Below are positions 46,457 through 56,989 of a stretch of 64,000 bases of DNA, one piece after another. The DNA comes from Bacillus sp. WMMC1349. GTDB lineage: Bacteria; Bacillota; Bacilli; Bacillales; Bacillaceae. The notes beneath the pieces are model-generated. The model was given only the letters and a program-made list of their open reading frames with translations. It had not been told where the DNA came from and searched no databases. Both the position numbers and the translations under genes were made by a program. The stretch covers positions 2,586,001 through 2,650,000 of the forward strand of contig NZ_JABJUQ010000007.1 in the NCBI RefSeq assembly GCF_013155385.1, given 5' to 3'. Position 1 is the stretch's first letter; every line of letters begins with the position of its first letter.

Positions 46457-47641
46457 TTAACCCCTTCCATGCTTGATCTTAGGTAAAAGATCGTATTGGT
46501 TAATTATTTTCAAACCTGTATAACGGTCTCTAAGCTGATGAGCACAAGCAAGTGCCTCTGAGAGAAGAAATTCTTCAACATCTAGTTCTTTAAATTCTGT
46601 TGGACCACCAACATGTTTCATCCATTCTGCCATCTTCTGACCGCTCGGTAGTCCTTTATAAACAGAATGAATCGTTTTTTTCATTTGGTCATCATCAATA
46701 TCTACATGAATGAGTGAGTGATAAATATCTGCCAGCAGGATGGACGCGCAGCCAACCTTAGCCCCATGGAGCACCTGCCGTTTTTGATTTTCCAAAGCCT
46801 TCATCTCCAAGAAGTGTGAAAGATGATGCTCTCCTCCTGAAGCAGATCTAGAATGATCGAGCATGAGCATGACAAGACCGGAGATCACCAGTGACTCCAT
46901 TAATATCCGGATGCCTTCGTGTGTCTTCTCAGCCATCTCATCGATTCGAGCGAGACATTGATCAAGCACTGATTTTGTGATCCTCACAGCTGTCGGACAA
47001 TAAGGCTCCGCGTTAAGTAAACGAGAGATTTCCCAATCAGCAAGCGATGTGATTTTACCTAGCATATCTCCAAATCCAGCGGCAACCATCTGTTGTGGTG
47101 CCTCACGAAGAATGTTGATATCTGCGAACAGAGCGAGCGGTGCTGTCGTTTGAATCGTCTGTTTCTTACCATTTAAAATGAGCGGTGCTCCCGCTGAGGT
47201 AAAACCGTCCACAGATGGAGCTGTCGGTACCGAAAGAAATGGAATCCCGCGCTGATAAGCACAAAACCGAACAATATCATGAATTGTACCAGCTCCTGCA
47301 GCTATTAATACGTCTGTATCAAGCGGTATACCGATTAATGCACTGACCAATGTTCTTTCATCTGCCGTGACATCGCCAGCCTTATTTGCTTCAAGTTGAA
47401 GTGAAGTTACCTCAGCTATTCCGTTAAGAAGAGACATCAGCTGTTTACCAGCAATCTGGTCCGTTATGTTATCGCAAACAATGACTATTTTTTCGAATGA
47501 AGCCGTTTTCACAAAGGATACCAATTCTTGATCTATGGCGTGTTCATCTATGACAATTTTTTCAATCGTAAGCGGAAAGTGATCGGCTTTACAATGACAT
47601 GCACCTAACGTGTTTTTCATATAAGTGATCAGGTCATTCAT
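46457..47641 (-). CDS. araM: Glycerol-1-phosphate dehydrogenase AraM
   Basis: 394 residues of the iron-alcohol dehydrogenase superfamily. B. subtilis AraM is a nickel-dependent NAD(P)H glycerol-1-phosphate dehydrogenase giving sn-glycerol-1-phosphate for unusual lipids. Visible motifs: AAGAGTIHDIVRFCAYQRGI, SVPTAPSVDGFTSAGAPLIL and metal ligands in DMLGKITSLADWE and SASGGEHHLSHFLEM, LHGAKVG. It follows araD by 14 bases, so araL of B. subtilis is absent. Confidence 0.93.
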   Translation of the reverse strand: MNDLITYMKNTLGACHCKADHFPLTIEKIVIDEHAIDQELVSFVKTASFEKIVIVCDNITDQIAGKQLMSLLNGIAEVTSLQLEANKAGDVTADERTLVSALIGIPLDTDVLIAAGAGTIHDIVRFCAYQRGIPFLSVPTAPSVDGFTSAGAPLILNGKKQTIQTTAPLALFADINILREAPQQMVAAGFGDMLGKITSLADWEISRLLNAEPYCPTAVRITKSVLDQCLARIDEMAEKTHEGIRILMESLVISGLVMLMLDHSRSASGGEHHLSHFLEMKALENQKRQVLHGAKVGCASILLADIYHSLIHVDIDDDQMKKTIHSVYKGLPSGQKMAEWMKHVGGPTEFKELDVEEFLLSEALACAHQLRDRYTGLKIINQYDLLPKIKHGRG

Positions 47642-47655
47642 AAAAAGCTCCTTCC

Positions 47656-48342
47656 TTATTGTCCGTAATATGCGTCGGTCCCATGTTTGCGGAGATAATG
47701 TTTATCTTGCAAAACATCTTTAATTGGACGAAGAGCTGGATTCAACACCAGTGAATGGTAAGCCATCTTTGCTACCTCCTCCAATACAACAGCATGTTGT
47801 ACGGCAGTCAGGGCGTCTTTTCCCCAGCAAAACGGTCCATGGTTATAGACTAAGACACCTGGAATGTCTTGGGGATCAAGGTGCTGAAATGTTTCCACAA
47901 TGACTTTTCCAGTATTCAGTTCATATTGTCCCATCATTTCTTCGGCATCCATTTCCCTTGTACAAGGAATATTTCCGTGAAAGTGATCGGCATGAGTCGT
48001 TCCCAATGAAGGAATATCTCTGCCGGATTGTGCCCAACTGGTTGCCCATGACGAATGAGTGTGAACAATCCCACCAATCATTTGAAATTGTTTATACAGA
48101 TAGAGATGTGTCGGTGTATCTGAAGACGGTTTAAGATCCCCTTCCACAACCTCCCCATTCAGATTTAAAACGACTAAGTCTGCAGCGGTTAATTTGCTGT
48201 AAGGTACACCACTTGGCTTAATGACAACTAACTCTTGATCGCGATCAATTCCGCTGACATTTCCCCATGTAAACGTAACAAGCCGATACTCCTGAAGTTG
48301 CAAATTAGCTTTTAAAACCTGTTCTTTTAAAGCCTCCAGCAC
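47656..48342 (-). CDS. araD: L-ribulose-5-phosphate 4-epimerase
   Basis: 228 residues, class II aldolase fold, converting L-ribulose-5-phosphate to D-xylulose-5-phosphate. Zinc histidines are in [20 protein letters not shown] and the late [13 protein letters not shown]. Phosphate-binding SGVPYSKL lies near residue 45. Follows araB by 25 bases. Confidence 0.96.
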   Translation of the reverse strand: MLEALKEQVLKANLQLQEYRLVTFTWGNVSGIDRDQELVVIKPSGVPYSKLTAADLVVLNLNGEVVEGDLKPSSDTPTHLYLYKQFQMIGGIVHTHSSWATSWAQSGRDIPSLGTTHADHFHGNIPCTREMDAEEMMGQYELNTGKVIVETFQHLDPQDIPGVLVYNHGPFCWGKDALTAVQHAVVLEEVAKMAYHSLVLNPALRPIKDVLQDKHYLRKHGTDAYYGQ

Positions 48343-48367
48343 AGGTTGTCACCCTCCTTTTGGTGGT

Positions 48368-50047
48368 TTACTTCACAATAGACCTGATAGACTGGATGTT
48401 TTTTAGTTTTTTAAGACGCTTCATCACATGATTTTGTTTTCCAAAATATTGATAAAGCTCCGTGTACTCGGCATAAAGCTGATCATATAATGTAACATGT
48501 TCAGAATTCGGTTTGTACGTATAGCTTTTGACTTTTCCCATATGTCGGACAGCATCTACAATTTGATCATAACCGCCATTTTCACTTCCGGCTGCAAGCG
48601 CTCCGAAAATCGCTGATCCTAAAGCAGGTGCTTGTGGTGAACCAGATATGTTGATTTCCATGTTGGTCACATCTGCATAAATCTGCATAATGAATGGATT
48701 TTTTTCAGCAATTCCTCCAGCTGCATACAACTCTTCAATTGGCACACCGCTTTGTCGGAATGTTTCAATAATCATTCGCGTACCAAAAGCAGTAGCTTCA
48801 ACTAGTGCCCGAAAAATCTCTTCCGGTTTTGTAGAAAGTGTCATTCCAAGCATCATCCCCGTTAGATCGGCATCAACAAGTGTCGAACGATTTCCGTTCC
48901 ACCAATCTAAAGCAAGTAAACCACTTTCACCAATACGTAAGCGTTCAGCTTTATGACTGAGCAGATCAAAGATTGTCATTTCTGCCTGTTCTGCTTCTCT
49001 CATATATGCTTCAGGGACAAAATGATTGATCAACCAATGAAAATGATCACCTACACAAGATTGGCCTGCCTCATACCCAACATAACCCGGTAAAATGCCG
49101 TCTTGAACAACACCGCATATTCCTGGCACATTGCGAACATTTTCACCAAGTAACATATGACAGGTCGATGTCCCCATGATCATTAACATTTTCCCAGGAT
49201 CCGTGATTCCGACAGCCGGAACTGAAGCGTGAGCATCAATATTGCCTACCGCAACAGCTGTTCCTGGCAATAATCCTGTTTTAGCTGCCATTTCTTCAGT
49301 CAATCCACCTGCTCTTTCTCCAATTGAATAAATGTCTTCTGTTAATTTTTCTTGAACAAGGTTTGTTAGTTTCGGGTCTAAAGCTGAAAAAAACGTTGTG
49401 GATGGATAACCTTTCTGATCGTTCCAAATCGCTTTATAACCAGCTGCACAGTTGCTGCGTTTTCTTTTGCCACACAATTGAAAAACGATCCAGTCACAAG
49501 CCTCGATTATTTCATCAGCAGCATCATAAATATGGGGTGCTTCTTCTACGATCTGCATCACTTTTGGAACAAGCCATTCAGAAGAAATTTTCCCTCCATA
49601 TGTTTTGAGAAATGCTTCATTTCTTTTTTCAGCCAATTGATTTAAGCGATTTGCCTGCTCCTGTGCGGCATGATGCTTCCAAAGTTTCACATAACTATGT
49701 GGTTCACCAGCAAATTCATCTCTCATACAAAGCGGTATCCCAGCTTCGTCAATTGGCAAAATGGTACATGATGTAAAATCAATCCCAATTCCAATAATCT
49801 CGCTCGGATCTGCCTTTGATTGTTTTAATAGACTAGGAATCGTCTCTCCGAGCACATCTATGTAATCGGCAGGATGTTGGAGAGCCCAGTCTCTCGGGAG
49901 CGTTTGTTTTGTCCTAGGTAGTTGATCGTCAATCACTGCGTGAGTGTACTCTTTAACAGCTGTCGCTATTTCTTCTCCTGTTTTCACATCAACCAAGACA
50001 GCTCTTCCCGACAATGTTCCAAAATCAACCCCAATCGTCAATGCCAT
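48368..50047 (-). CDS. araB: Ribulokinase
   Basis: 559 residues of the FGGY carbohydrate kinase family, phosphorylating L-ribulose. N-terminal nucleotide motif [17 protein letters not shown], active-site [13 protein letters not shown], and C-terminal [20 protein letters not shown] with the ATP-binding glycines. It directly follows the decayed araA, so it is now the first intact gene of the operon. Its natural substrate would not be made from arabinose if no isomerase is encoded elsewhere. Confidence 0.95.
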   Translation of the reverse strand: MALTIGVDFGTLSGRAVLVDVKTGEEIATAVKEYTHAVIDDQLPRTKQTLPRDWALQHPADYIDVLGETIPSLLKQSKADPSEIIGIGIDFTSCTILPIDEAGIPLCMRDEFAGEPHSYVKLWKHHAAQEQANRLNQLAEKRNEAFLKTYGGKISSEWLVPKVMQIVEEAPHIYDAADEIIEACDWIVFQLCGKRKRSNCAAGYKAIWNDQKGYPSTTFFSALDPKLTNLVQEKLTEDIYSIGERAGGLTEEMAAKTGLLPGTAVAVGNIDAHASVPAVGITDPGKMLMIMGTSTCHMLLGENVRNVPGICGVVQDGILPGYVGYEAGQSCVGDHFHWLINHFVPEAYMREAEQAEMTIFDLLSHKAERLRIGESGLLALDWWNGNRSTLVDADLTGMMLGMTLSTKPEEIFRALVEATAFGTRMIIETFRQSGVPIEELYAAGGIAEKNPFIMQIYADVTNMEINISGSPQAPALGSAIFGALAAGSENGGYDQIVDAVRHMGKVKSYTYKPNSEHVTLYDQLYAEYTELYQYFGKQNHVMKRLKKLKNIQSIRSIVK

Positions 50048-50059
50048 AAGTTATCCCCC

Positions 50060-50323
50060 TTAAAGCTTGTGAAACCGATATGCCGCTTCACTCCATTCAG
50101 TTCATTCCCGAAAAATCACCATTGTTGTATTACGGTTGATGATTCCTGTCATTTCTGCCAATCCACATGTCTGACCTCAATTGCCTTTTCACAAAACTTT
50201 TTGACTGAGTTGTGACCGCCTTAAAGTTAACGTTGAATCTTAAGTAATCGTTATTTAAGCCCCACAGATCGCCTTTGCGTGGCTTTAGACTTCTCTGAGC
50301 GCCTCCTCTCCAAATAAATGTTG
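50060..50323 (-). pseudogene. araA: araA, arabinose isomerase, large internal deletion and frameshifts
   Basis: Only two ends of AraA remain in 264 bases instead of about 1.5 kb. The 5' piece reads QHLFGEEALREV, stop, SHAKAIC, and in the next frame GLNNDYLRFNVNFKAVTTQS, matching the AraA N-terminus (SQHLYGEE.L..V..HAK.IC.GL...). The 3' piece reads INRNTTMVIFRE then, after another shift, WSEAAYRFHKL and TAA, matching the AraA end (I.R.TT...LKHELKWNEALYRL). The stop lies 13 bases before araB, the right spot. Start codon and over 1 kb are lost. Confidence 0.85.
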
Positions 50324-50353
50324 TCTTTTTGACTTGATCAATAGACCAAGTGA

Positions 50354-50367
50354 ATAAAGCGCTTACA
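50354..50367 (-). promoter_or_regulatory. Catabolite response element upstream of araA'
   Basis: Minus strand TGTAAGCGCTTTAT matches the CcpA site TGWAARCGYTWNCW at 13 of 14 positions. It lies between the AraR boxes and the araA remnant, as in B. subtilis. Confidence 0.65.
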
Positions 50368-50412
50368 AATAACATTAAAAATAAAATATTGGCATCAATG
50401 GAACCAATACAC

Positions 50413-50429
50413 AATACGTTCGTATAATT
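50413..50429. promoter_or_regulatory. AraR operator 1
   Basis: AATACGTTCGTATAATT shows the TACG..CGTA dyad of AraR boxes. It is about 31 bases (three helical turns) from the second box at 50444, the paired arrangement that AraR needs for cooperative binding in front of the ara operon. Confidence 0.6.
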
Positions 50430-50443
50430 ATATAAACATATAT

Positions 50444-50460
50444 ATATTTGTACGAACAAC
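50444..50460. promoter_or_regulatory. AraR operator 2
   Basis: ATATTTGTACGAACAAC is close to the AraR consensus ATTTGTACGTACAAAT. The two boxes flank the AT-rich ara promoter region. Confidence 0.7.
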
Positions 50461-50599
50461 TTTATTATATTCATAGGATTGCAAACTGTCAATTTAATTT
50501 TCAGTATTAAATATCTTTTTTTTAAAAAAAATGAAAATAGAAAAACAATTGTTAGCTCATAACCAGCATCCGCAAGCTAATTTTAGAGAAAATGCTAAT

Positions 50600-50641
50600 A
50601 AAAAAAGCAAGTGGAAAACCCAACTTAAGTTTCCCACTCGC
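50600..50641 (-). terminator. Terminator after abnA
   Basis: Minus strand AGTGGGAAACTT/GGTTTTCCACTTGC hairpin followed by TTTTTTTATT, 33 bases after the abnA stop. Confidence 0.75.
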
Positions 50642-50673
50642 ATACTTATTTGACAGTCTCATGCAAACAAGGC

Positions 50674-51618
50674 TTAAAACCAAGGCCAGCCTTTTGAATC
50701 CCAATACAGATCATTGATGAGCAATGTTGGTTGACCATTGTTAAGAGCATCATAGCCATGTCTAACAATCATTGAATTACCCAAAACATCTTGATGACCC
50801 GGGCCTTTCCAGCGTTCATTTCCCGAGTCTAATATCGTTCCCCCTCCATCCAACATCTTTTTGCCGCTCTTATCATAGTAAGGACCTACGATATTTTTCG
50901 AACGACCATAGGCTATTTTATACGTGCTGTTGACTCCCTGGCAACATTTATCAAACGACACGAATAAGTAATAATAACCGTTTCTATACGTGATATTAGG
51001 CGCTTCTATTGCTCCGCTGTGATTTGGCCTTGCTGCAATAGAATACAAGTTTCCAATCGGTTTCATTGTTTTTTTATCAAGTCTTGTCAGCTTTATCCCG
51101 CTCCAAAACGAACCGAAAGATAGCCACGGATTTCCGTCTTTATCAATGACTAAATCTCCATCAATAGCATTATAGTGATTGGCAGATGTTGTTCTGATCA
51201 CCAATCCATCATCACGCCAATTTCCCGACGAAATTCTGTCAGTAGAGGCCAGACCAATCATCGATTGATTTGAACCAAATGAAGAAACTGAGTAATACAT
51301 CCAATATCTACCGTTGTAATAACTGACATCTGGCGCCCATTGATTTTCTTCATGGTTGGGTACATACATTTTCCACCATGGTAACGGGGTTGAAAAAATA
51401 CGTGGAGCCTCTTTCCAAGTCATTCCGTCATTAGACTGAATGACACGCAGTCCCTTCCCATGTCCTGTCCCAAACGTATACCATGTATGACCTTCTTTAA
51501 TTATCGAAGGATCATGAATAAAGTTGTCCCCTTTTGTTTCCCAAAATGCAGCTGAAGCAGATTCAGCCCCTGAAAAAAACATGATCAGCCCAATAATCCA
51601 GATCATTTTGCGTTTCAT
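50674..51618 (-). CDS. abnA: Extracellular endo-arabinanase, GH43
   Basis: 314 residues. A signal peptide (MKRKMIWIIGLIMFFSGAES, cut after ASA or SAA) leads to a five-bladed GH43 propeller. Active-site acids are in the early HDPSIIKEGHTWYTFGTG, the middle YNAIDGDLVIDKDGNPWLSF, and the glutamate in SGAIEAPNITYRNGYYYLF. It cuts arabinan into oligomers for the AraNPQ importer. A cre site precedes it, separate from the ara operon. Confidence 0.95.
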   Translation of the reverse strand: MKRKMIWIIGLIMFFSGAESASAAFWETKGDNFIHDPSIIKEGHTWYTFGTGHGKGLRVIQSNDGMTWKEAPRIFSTPLPWWKMYVPNHEENQWAPDVSYYNGRYWMYYSVSSFGSNQSMIGLASTDRISSGNWRDDGLVIRTTSANHYNAIDGDLVIDKDGNPWLSFGSFWSGIKLTRLDKKTMKPIGNLYSIAARPNHSGAIEAPNITYRNGYYYLFVSFDKCCQGVNSTYKIAYGRSKNIVGPYYDKSGKKMLDGGGTILDSGNERWKGPGHQDVLGNSMIVRHGYDALNNGQPTLLINDLYWDSKGWPWF

Positions 51619-51656
51619 AAATCACCCTCCATTTCTTTTTTCAAAATTTTCATTTA

Positions 51657-51670
51657 TGTAAGCGCTTACT
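51657..51670 (-). promoter_or_regulatory. cre site of abnA
   Basis: TGTAAGCGCTTACT, a nearly perfect palindromic CcpA site, 40 bases before the abnA start. It implies catabolite repression of arabinanase. Confidence 0.75.
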
Positions 51671-51688
51671 AAAAGTACCAGAAAAATA

Positions 51689-51726
51689 AGCTGACAGCAA
51701 GAGAAAAAAGTAGCTGTCAGCTTTAG
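51689..51726 (-). terminator. Terminator after ysdC
   Basis: Minus strand AAGCTGACAGC/GCTGTCAGCTT with a loop of about 13 bases then ATTTTTC. It lies between ysdC and abnA. Confidence 0.75.
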
Positions 51727-51730
51727 TTTT

Positions 51731-52816
51731 TTAGTCATATGTAATGTTCGCAACCGTTTCTTGATCTAAACGTTTAATGACTTCAGTAATTAATTTAACA
51801 GTATTTTCGTAATCGTCGCGATGGAGCATTGCCGCATGTGTATGAATATAACGTGTTGCAATGGTAATTGATAAAGCAGGTACTCCGTTTGCAGTCAGAT
51901 GAATGGAACCTGAATCTGTTCCTCCACCTGAAAGAGCATCAAATTGATAAGGGATATTTGCTTCATCAGCGACCTTTGTTACAAAATCGCGGAGCCCCTT
52001 ATGAGAAACCATTGATGCATCATATAAAATAATTTGGGGCCCTTTTCCCATTTTGCTTGTTGATTCTTTTTCTGTAATTCCTGGTGTATCCCCTGCAATT
52101 CCGACATCAACACCAAAAGCAATATCAGGTTTTATTGTTTGTGCAGCGGTTTTTGCTCCACGCAATCCAACCTCTTCCTGAACCGTGCCAACACCATAAA
52201 CAACATTCGGGTGATGAATCTCCTTTAAATTTCTTAAAACGTCAATTGCAATTGCACAGCCGATCCGATTGTCCCAGGCTTTTGCAAGAAGCATCTTTTC
52301 ATTATTCATCACCGTAAATTCAAAATAAGGTACAATTTGATCTCCAGGAAGCACCCCCCATTCCATTGCTTCTTCTCTGCTTGAAGCTCCAATATCTACG
52401 AACATATCTTTAATATCCGCCGGTTTTTTGCGTGCTTCTGGTGAGAGAACATGAGGCGGTTTTGAACCGATAACACCAGTGATATCCCCTTTTTTAGTAA
52501 CAATTGTGACACGCTGTGCCAACATGACCTGAGACCACCAGCCTCCAACCGTTTGAAAATATAGATAGCCTCGATCATCAATCCGCGTTACCATAAAACC
52601 AACTTCATCAAGATGACCAGAAATCATGATTTTCGGCCCATCAGTAAGTCCAGTTTTTTTGGCAATTAAACTGCCGAGTCTGTCAGTGGTAACCTCATCA
52701 GCATAAGGTTCAATGTATGACCTCATCACTTGCCTAACTTCCTTTTCATTGCCTGGAATACCTTTTGCATCTGTTAGTTTTTTGAGCATTGTCAGTGTTT
52801 CATCAAATTTTGCCAT
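51731..52816 (-). CDS. ysdC: M42 glutamyl aminopeptidase YsdC
   Basis: 361 residues of the M42 family (cellulase-M/FrvX-like), a two-zinc cytosolic aminopeptidase that forms dodecamers. Metal ligands and catalytic residues: [61 protein letters not shown] and the last histidine in [14 protein letters not shown]. The ATG at 52816 has AGGAGG ten bases upstream. Confidence 0.93.
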   Translation of the reverse strand: MAKFDETLTMLKKLTDAKGIPGNEKEVRQVMRSYIEPYADEVTTDRLGSLIAKKTGLTDGPKIMISGHLDEVGFMVTRIDDRGYLYFQTVGGWWSQVMLAQRVTIVTKKGDITGVIGSKPPHVLSPEARKKPADIKDMFVDIGASSREEAMEWGVLPGDQIVPYFEFTVMNNEKMLLAKAWDNRIGCAIAIDVLRNLKEIHHPNVVYGVGTVQEEVGLRGAKTAAQTIKPDIAFGVDVGIAGDTPGITEKESTSKMGKGPQIILYDASMVSHKGLRDFVTKVADEANIPYQFDALSGGGTDSGSIHLTANGVPALSITIATRYIHTHAAMLHRDDYENTVKLITEVIKRLDQETVANITYD

Positions 52817-52987
52817 CAATATAAATCCTCCTTTAATGAACCTTCCTTCTTATTATACAAAAATAAATCTTTTCAATACGGAATCCATGCTTCTCGGTCA
52901 TTTTATCAAATCATGAAACCTTTTGTTTTGTTATTCGTATATATAGGTTAATATTCTTCATTTCATTTTAAGGGAGGTTCTTTAAAA

Positions 52988-53389
52988 ATGCTTGTCATAA
53001 TATTGCGGCTTGCTTTATCGGTCCTTTTCATTTATGTCATCTATAGGACCGTACTATTTTTAAGAAATCCGGACCGAAGATTGAAATCTGCACAAGCTAA
53101 AGAATATTTTTATTTTTTGGATGACCAAAAAAACACACGTAAAAATTTAAAAATCACATATAAAGGTGTGCTGTTTGAAGGAACAAAACATATTCCAGCA
53201 AAAGACCATCCGCTGTTTATCCATACGATTTTCATTTGGACACAAGCACCTGAAGAAAAACTTCAGTCCTTTACTTCAACAGATTTTACCGAATTGGAGA
53301 ACAAAATCAAACAGCGCTATCCGGACTGTAAGATTGATTGGGACGCTTCTATTCAAAAATGGAAAAGCAAACATGCAGAAGGGCAATGA
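52988..53389 (+). CDS. ysdB: Sigma-W-linked membrane-anchored protein YsdB
   Basis: 133 residues with one N-terminal membrane helix (LVIILRLALSVLFIYVIYRT) and a cytoplasmic domain (AKEYFYFLDDQKNTRKNLKI, LEGTKHIPAKDHPLFIHTIF-like). Matches the place and size of YsdB, which B. subtilis makes under sigma-W. GGGAGG lies before the ATG. Function unknown. Confidence 0.9.
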   Translation: MLVIILRLALSVLFIYVIYRTVLFLRNPDRRLKSAQAKEYFYFLDDQKNTRKNLKITYKGVLFEGTKHIPAKDHPLFIHTIFIWTQAPEEKLQSFTSTDFTELENKIKQRYPDCKIDWDASIQKWKSKHAEGQ

Positions 53390-53455
53390 TAACTGTTTTA
53401 ATAGTCCGTTTTCATGGTACTAAATTTGTGAAAACAAAAATAGGTGGTATTCCAA

Positions 53456-54085
53456 ATGTCGTGGTATTTAGATAACGCTTATGAAAAAAATGCACAATTT
53501 CCTTATACTTTTTATATTCCTAGTAAACAAGTAATCGATAAATTAAGTATTGGGGACATCGTTAAATTAAGGTTTGTGAACGGAACTAAAGAAGATGGTC
53601 TTGCAGGTGAAAGAATGTGGGTGGAGATCACTGGAAGGAATGGTGAAGACTTTAGAGGATTATTAATGAATGAGCCTTATGACTTGAAAGATTTGAAATT
53701 CGGACAGGAAGTTTTATTCAAGGCGAAACATATTTGTGATACGGAATACAAAGACCCTAGATCTTCTGATTGGGATTACTACTTCGATACAAAGGTTATT
53801 GTAAGTACAGATGTTCTTGATAAAAGAGAATTCAATTTCATGTTGAGAGATACCCCTAATGGAGAAGAGGACTCTGGATGGACTATATTAAGCGGATACG
53901 AAAATGATGAATTCGTCAATCAACCTGATCATTTTCAATATATTTCAATCGGTGTCATATTAAATATAGATGATTCAATCTTAAAATTCATTGATGAAAA
54001 ACCAATGTGTGCCTATGAAAGAAATAATAAAGGTGAGTTCTATAACATACAGAATTATTATTGGCACAGCTACCTAAACAGTTAA
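53456..54085 (+). CDS. Imm33/DUF2185-like immunity protein
   Basis: 209 residues. The first half, with DIVKLRFVNGTKEDGLAGER then MWVEITGRNGEDFRGLLMNE and FGQEVLFKAKHI, is the DUF2314/YegJ type. The second half has SGWTILSGYENDEFVN, then SIGVILNIDDSILKFID and the W-rich end of DUF2185, known as Imm33 in toxin-immunity systems. The ATG at 53456 has AGGTGG eight bases upstream. It has no toxin gene beside it and sits between ysdB and rplT, where B. subtilis has ysdA. An orphan immunity role is inferred. Confidence 0.7.
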   Translation: MSWYLDNAYEKNAQFPYTFYIPSKQVIDKLSIGDIVKLRFVNGTKEDGLAGERMWVEITGRNGEDFRGLLMNEPYDLKDLKFGQEVLFKAKHICDTEYKDPRSSDWDYYFDTKVIVSTDVLDKREFNFMLRDTPNGEEDSGWTILSGYENDEFVNQPDHFQYISIGVILNIDDSILKFIDEKPMCAYERNNKGEFYNIQNYYWHSYLNS

Positions 54086-54175
54086 TAGTATGACAGCCAA
54101 GCTCTTGAACAATATAGGCTGGTCAATTTGAAAGCTGATGAGGACGTTTCCAAGTTTTCAGTTCAAGATGCATAG

Positions 54176-54246
54176 TAGCAAAAATAAGCATCGTCTGCAT
54201 AACCCCTCTAAAGGGGTGTCCAACGCAGGCCATGCTTATTTTTGTG
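54176..54246. terminator. Long bidirectional terminator
   Basis: A 69-base stem: AAAATAAGCAT/ATGCTTATTTT outer arms, inner CTGC/GCAG pairing and a CCCCT/AGGGG tip. It ends the Imm33-like gene on the plus strand (TTTTTGTG) and the convergent dehydrogenase on the minus strand (TTTTTGCT). Confidence 0.8.
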
Positions 54247-54265
54247 TTTCTTTTCTTTTAAGGGA

Positions 54266-55282
54266 TTACTCAGTAAAATCGATGACCATACGGCCAGTAA
54301 TTTTACCTTCCTCCATTTCTTTAAATATATCATGAACATCTTGAACTGGACGCTTTGTAACTTTAGGTACAACCTTGCCTTCTGCAGCAAATTGGAATGC
54401 TTCCTTCAAGTCTTCTCTAGTGCCTACTAGTGAACCAATAACTTGAATTCCATCTAGTACAAGGCGAGGGATATCTAAATCCATCTTGTCTACTGGTAAA
54501 CCTACAGCAACTACACGAGCACCCGCTTTTACAACATCAACGGCTTGGTTGAAAGGGGTTTTAGCAACAGCAGTAATAACTGTAGCATCAAGACCTAGAT
54601 CATTTGTCACTTCTTTAGCTTTAGCAACAGGGTCTTCATTTAAGCAGTTTACAACTATATCAGCACCTAAGCTTTTAGCAAATTCCAATTTCTCATCGTT
54701 AATATCGAATGCCATCACTTTAGCATTAAAAACATTTTTTGCATATTGCACAGCTAAGTTTCCTAATCCGCCGATACCAAATACACCGATCCATTGACCA
54801 GGTTTGATTTCACTGACTTTTACTGCTTTATAAGTTGTTACACCCGCACAAGTAATACTGCTAGCTGCTGCCGGATCTAAATTTTCGGGAACTTTCACTG
54901 CATAATCAGCTATTACGATAGCTTCTTCAGCCATTGCACCATCAACGGTATACCCAGCATTTTTTACATCACGGCATAGTGTTTCACGACCTGTTAGGCA
55001 ATACTCACAGTGACCACAACTTTCAAACATCCAAGCAATAGAGACGCGGTCACCCACTTTTAAGCTTTTGACGCCTTCACCAATCTCGGTTACAATGCCT
55101 ATTCCTTCATGACCTAGAGTGACACCTGTGACATCGCCAAAATCAGCATTTTTCACATGTAAGTCTGTATGGCATACACCACAATATTCCATCTTCACTT
55201 TGGCTTCACCATGTTGTAAAGGACGTAATTCTTTTTTTACGATCTCTATATTTTTGTCTTTTGTTGCTACTACTGCTTTCAT
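54266..55282 (-). CDS. Zinc-dependent alcohol dehydrogenase, AdhP type
   Basis: 338 residues of the MDR superfamily. Catalytic zinc site CGVCHTDLH and GHEGIGIV; structural zinc lobe [15 protein letters not shown] at about 92-106; NAD-binding [15 protein letters not shown] near 175, with the preceding VTTYKAVK segment. Similar to the propanol-preferring AdhP/AdhA enzymes that oxidise primary alcohols or reduce aldehydes. It lies alone, convergent to the immunity-like gene. The upstream region has no clear regulator. Not part of the B. subtilis 168 order here. Confidence 0.9.
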   Translation of the reverse strand: MKAVVATKDKNIEIVKKELRPLQHGEAKVKMEYCGVCHTDLHVKNADFGDVTGVTLGHEGIGIVTEIGEGVKSLKVGDRVSIAWMFESCGHCEYCLTGRETLCRDVKNAGYTVDGAMAEEAIVIADYAVKVPENLDPAAASSITCAGVTTYKAVKVSEIKPGQWIGVFGIGGLGNLAVQYAKNVFNAKVMAFDINDEKLEFAKSLGADIVVNCLNEDPVAKAKEVTNDLGLDATVITAVAKTPFNQAVDVVKAGARVVAVGLPVDKMDLDIPRLVLDGIQVIGSLVGTREDLKEAFQFAAEGKVVPKVTKRPVQDVHDIFKEMEEGKITGRMVIDFTE

Positions 55283-55620
55283 TCCAGACTACACCCCTTC
55301 AATTTTTTTGGGAAATTCATCCTACACTTATAATTTAGCACAATACCCTTTTTATGAAAACCCTTACACATTTTCATAGAAAAGTATTTTGTAAATATGA
55401 ACTTTTTTGAACAACCTCGTACTACTGGCGATGTTATGCATGTGTGCAATAATTATCGTGTTCATCTCTTTGTTTGTGTTTATGAAATGCCGTGATTGAG
55501 ATTTGAAGGTCGAACATATTATGTAAGTAAAGCGGGGCTCGGCTTCGCCGTTCTGCAGCTTTTTCTCTCATTGATTTTCTATAAGCTCTCCTTTAAGGGA
55601 ATTTCACTTGTAATGTGGTA

Positions 55621-55664
55621 GTGTGGATGGATAAAAATTGAGGAATTTGCTCGCTTTCCGCGAG
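55621..55664. repeat. Short interspersed repeat, copy 2
   Basis: GTGTGGATGGATAAAA, then TTTGCTCGCTTTCCGCGAG. It shares a 19-base exact core and the GTGTGGATG lead-in with copy 1 at 41546, in the same orientation. The following part of copy 1 (CCCCGCAGGAGGCTCC) is absent here, so this copy is truncated. Confidence 0.6.
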
Positions 55665-55750
55665 AATCTTGTATTTCCCCCTGATCTTTTTGGGTAGCCG
55701 ATATCATTGAATTTTTCGCAGGTGTTTTGCGGCAAATGATTTGACCATAA

Positions 55751-55801
55751 TAAAACTGCACCCTTAATTGTTATTCGTGTCTCACAATTAGGGTGCAGTT
55801 G
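55751..55801 (-). terminator. Terminator of the infC-rpmI-rplT operon
   Basis: Minus strand CTGCACCCTAATTGT/ACAATTAAGGGTGCAG hairpin followed by TTTTATTATGG, eight bases after the rplT stop. Confidence 0.85.
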
Positions 55802-55808
55802 ATGGTGG

Positions 55809-56180
<372 letters not shown>

Positions 56181-56200
56181 CTAAGTATACCTTTTTCGAA

Positions 56201-56419
<219 letters not shown>

Positions 56420-56938
56420 TTACTTTTCAATTTTAGGTGCGAGCACTAGGAACATGCTGCGGCCGTCCATTTTTGGCTTTGTTTCAACAGTTGCCACTTC
56501 TGCACAGGCTTCAGAAAAACGATCAAGCACGCGCTGGCCGATTTCCTTATGCGTAATTGCACGACCTTTAAAACGGATAGACGCTTTCACTTTGTCCCCT
56601 TTTTCCAAAAACTTGATAGCGTTGCGAAGCTTTGTATTGAAATCGTGTTCTTCAATACCTGGGCTCAGACGGACTTCTTTCAAGTTAATGATCTTTTGAT
56701 TTTTGCGTGCTTCTTTATCCTTTTTCTGTTGCTCGAATCGATATTTTCCATAGTCCATAATCCGGCAAACAGGCGGTTTTGCATTAGCTGCAACTAACAC
56801 TAGGTCAAGATTTGCACGACCGGCAATTTCAAGTGCTTCCTGGCGGGATTTAATTCCCAGCTGGTCGCCATTTTGTCCAATCAAACGGACTTCACGCGCA
56901 CGAATCCCCTCATTAACCAATTGATCTTTGCTAATAAT
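56420..56938 (-). CDS. infC: Translation initiation factor IF-3 (ATT start)
   Basis: 172 residues. IF3 keeps ribosomal subunits apart and checks start codons. N-domain [20 protein letters not shown], linker [21 protein letters not shown]-domain to [15 protein letters not shown]. The start is taken as ATT at 56938 because GGAGG lies six bases upstream and there is no ATG, GTG or TTG in the right place. An unusual ATT start is known for infC and lets IF3 limit its own synthesis. Confidence 0.95.
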   Translation of the reverse strand: MISKDQLVNEGIRAREVRLIGQNGDQLGIKSRQEALEIAGRANLDLVLVAANAKPPVCRIMDYGKYRFEQQKKDKEARKNQKIINLKEVRLSPGIEEHDFNTKLRNAIKFLEKGDKVKASIRFKGRAITHKEIGQRVLDRFSEACAEVATVETKPKMDGRSMFLVLAPKIEK

Positions 56939-56989
56939 GAGCCACCTCCATAGAATCTTTGAATTGATTTCACAACTCATTTTGACCGT

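Larger units (their letters stand above)
55283..55808. other. Gene-free region between adh and rplT
   Basis: No supported protein frame. It holds an AT-rich upstream region of the dehydrogenase, a GC-rich AAAGC...GCTTTTT hairpin near 55520-55565 that looks like an orphan terminator, repeat copy 2 at 55621, and the rplT terminator at 55751-55800. Confidence 0.55.

Noticed and set aside
50130..50492. A 120-codon minus-strand frame upstream of araB
   Set aside because: It spans the AraR boxes, cre site and the araA remnant. Its only meaningful part is the AraA-like GLNNDYLRFNVNFKAVTTQS, so it is a decay product, not a new gene.
55579..55761. A 60-codon minus-strand frame before rplT
   Set aside because: It is formed by repeat copy 2 and shares only the repeat-encoded SRGKRAN string with the frame at 41.6 kb; no ribosome site.
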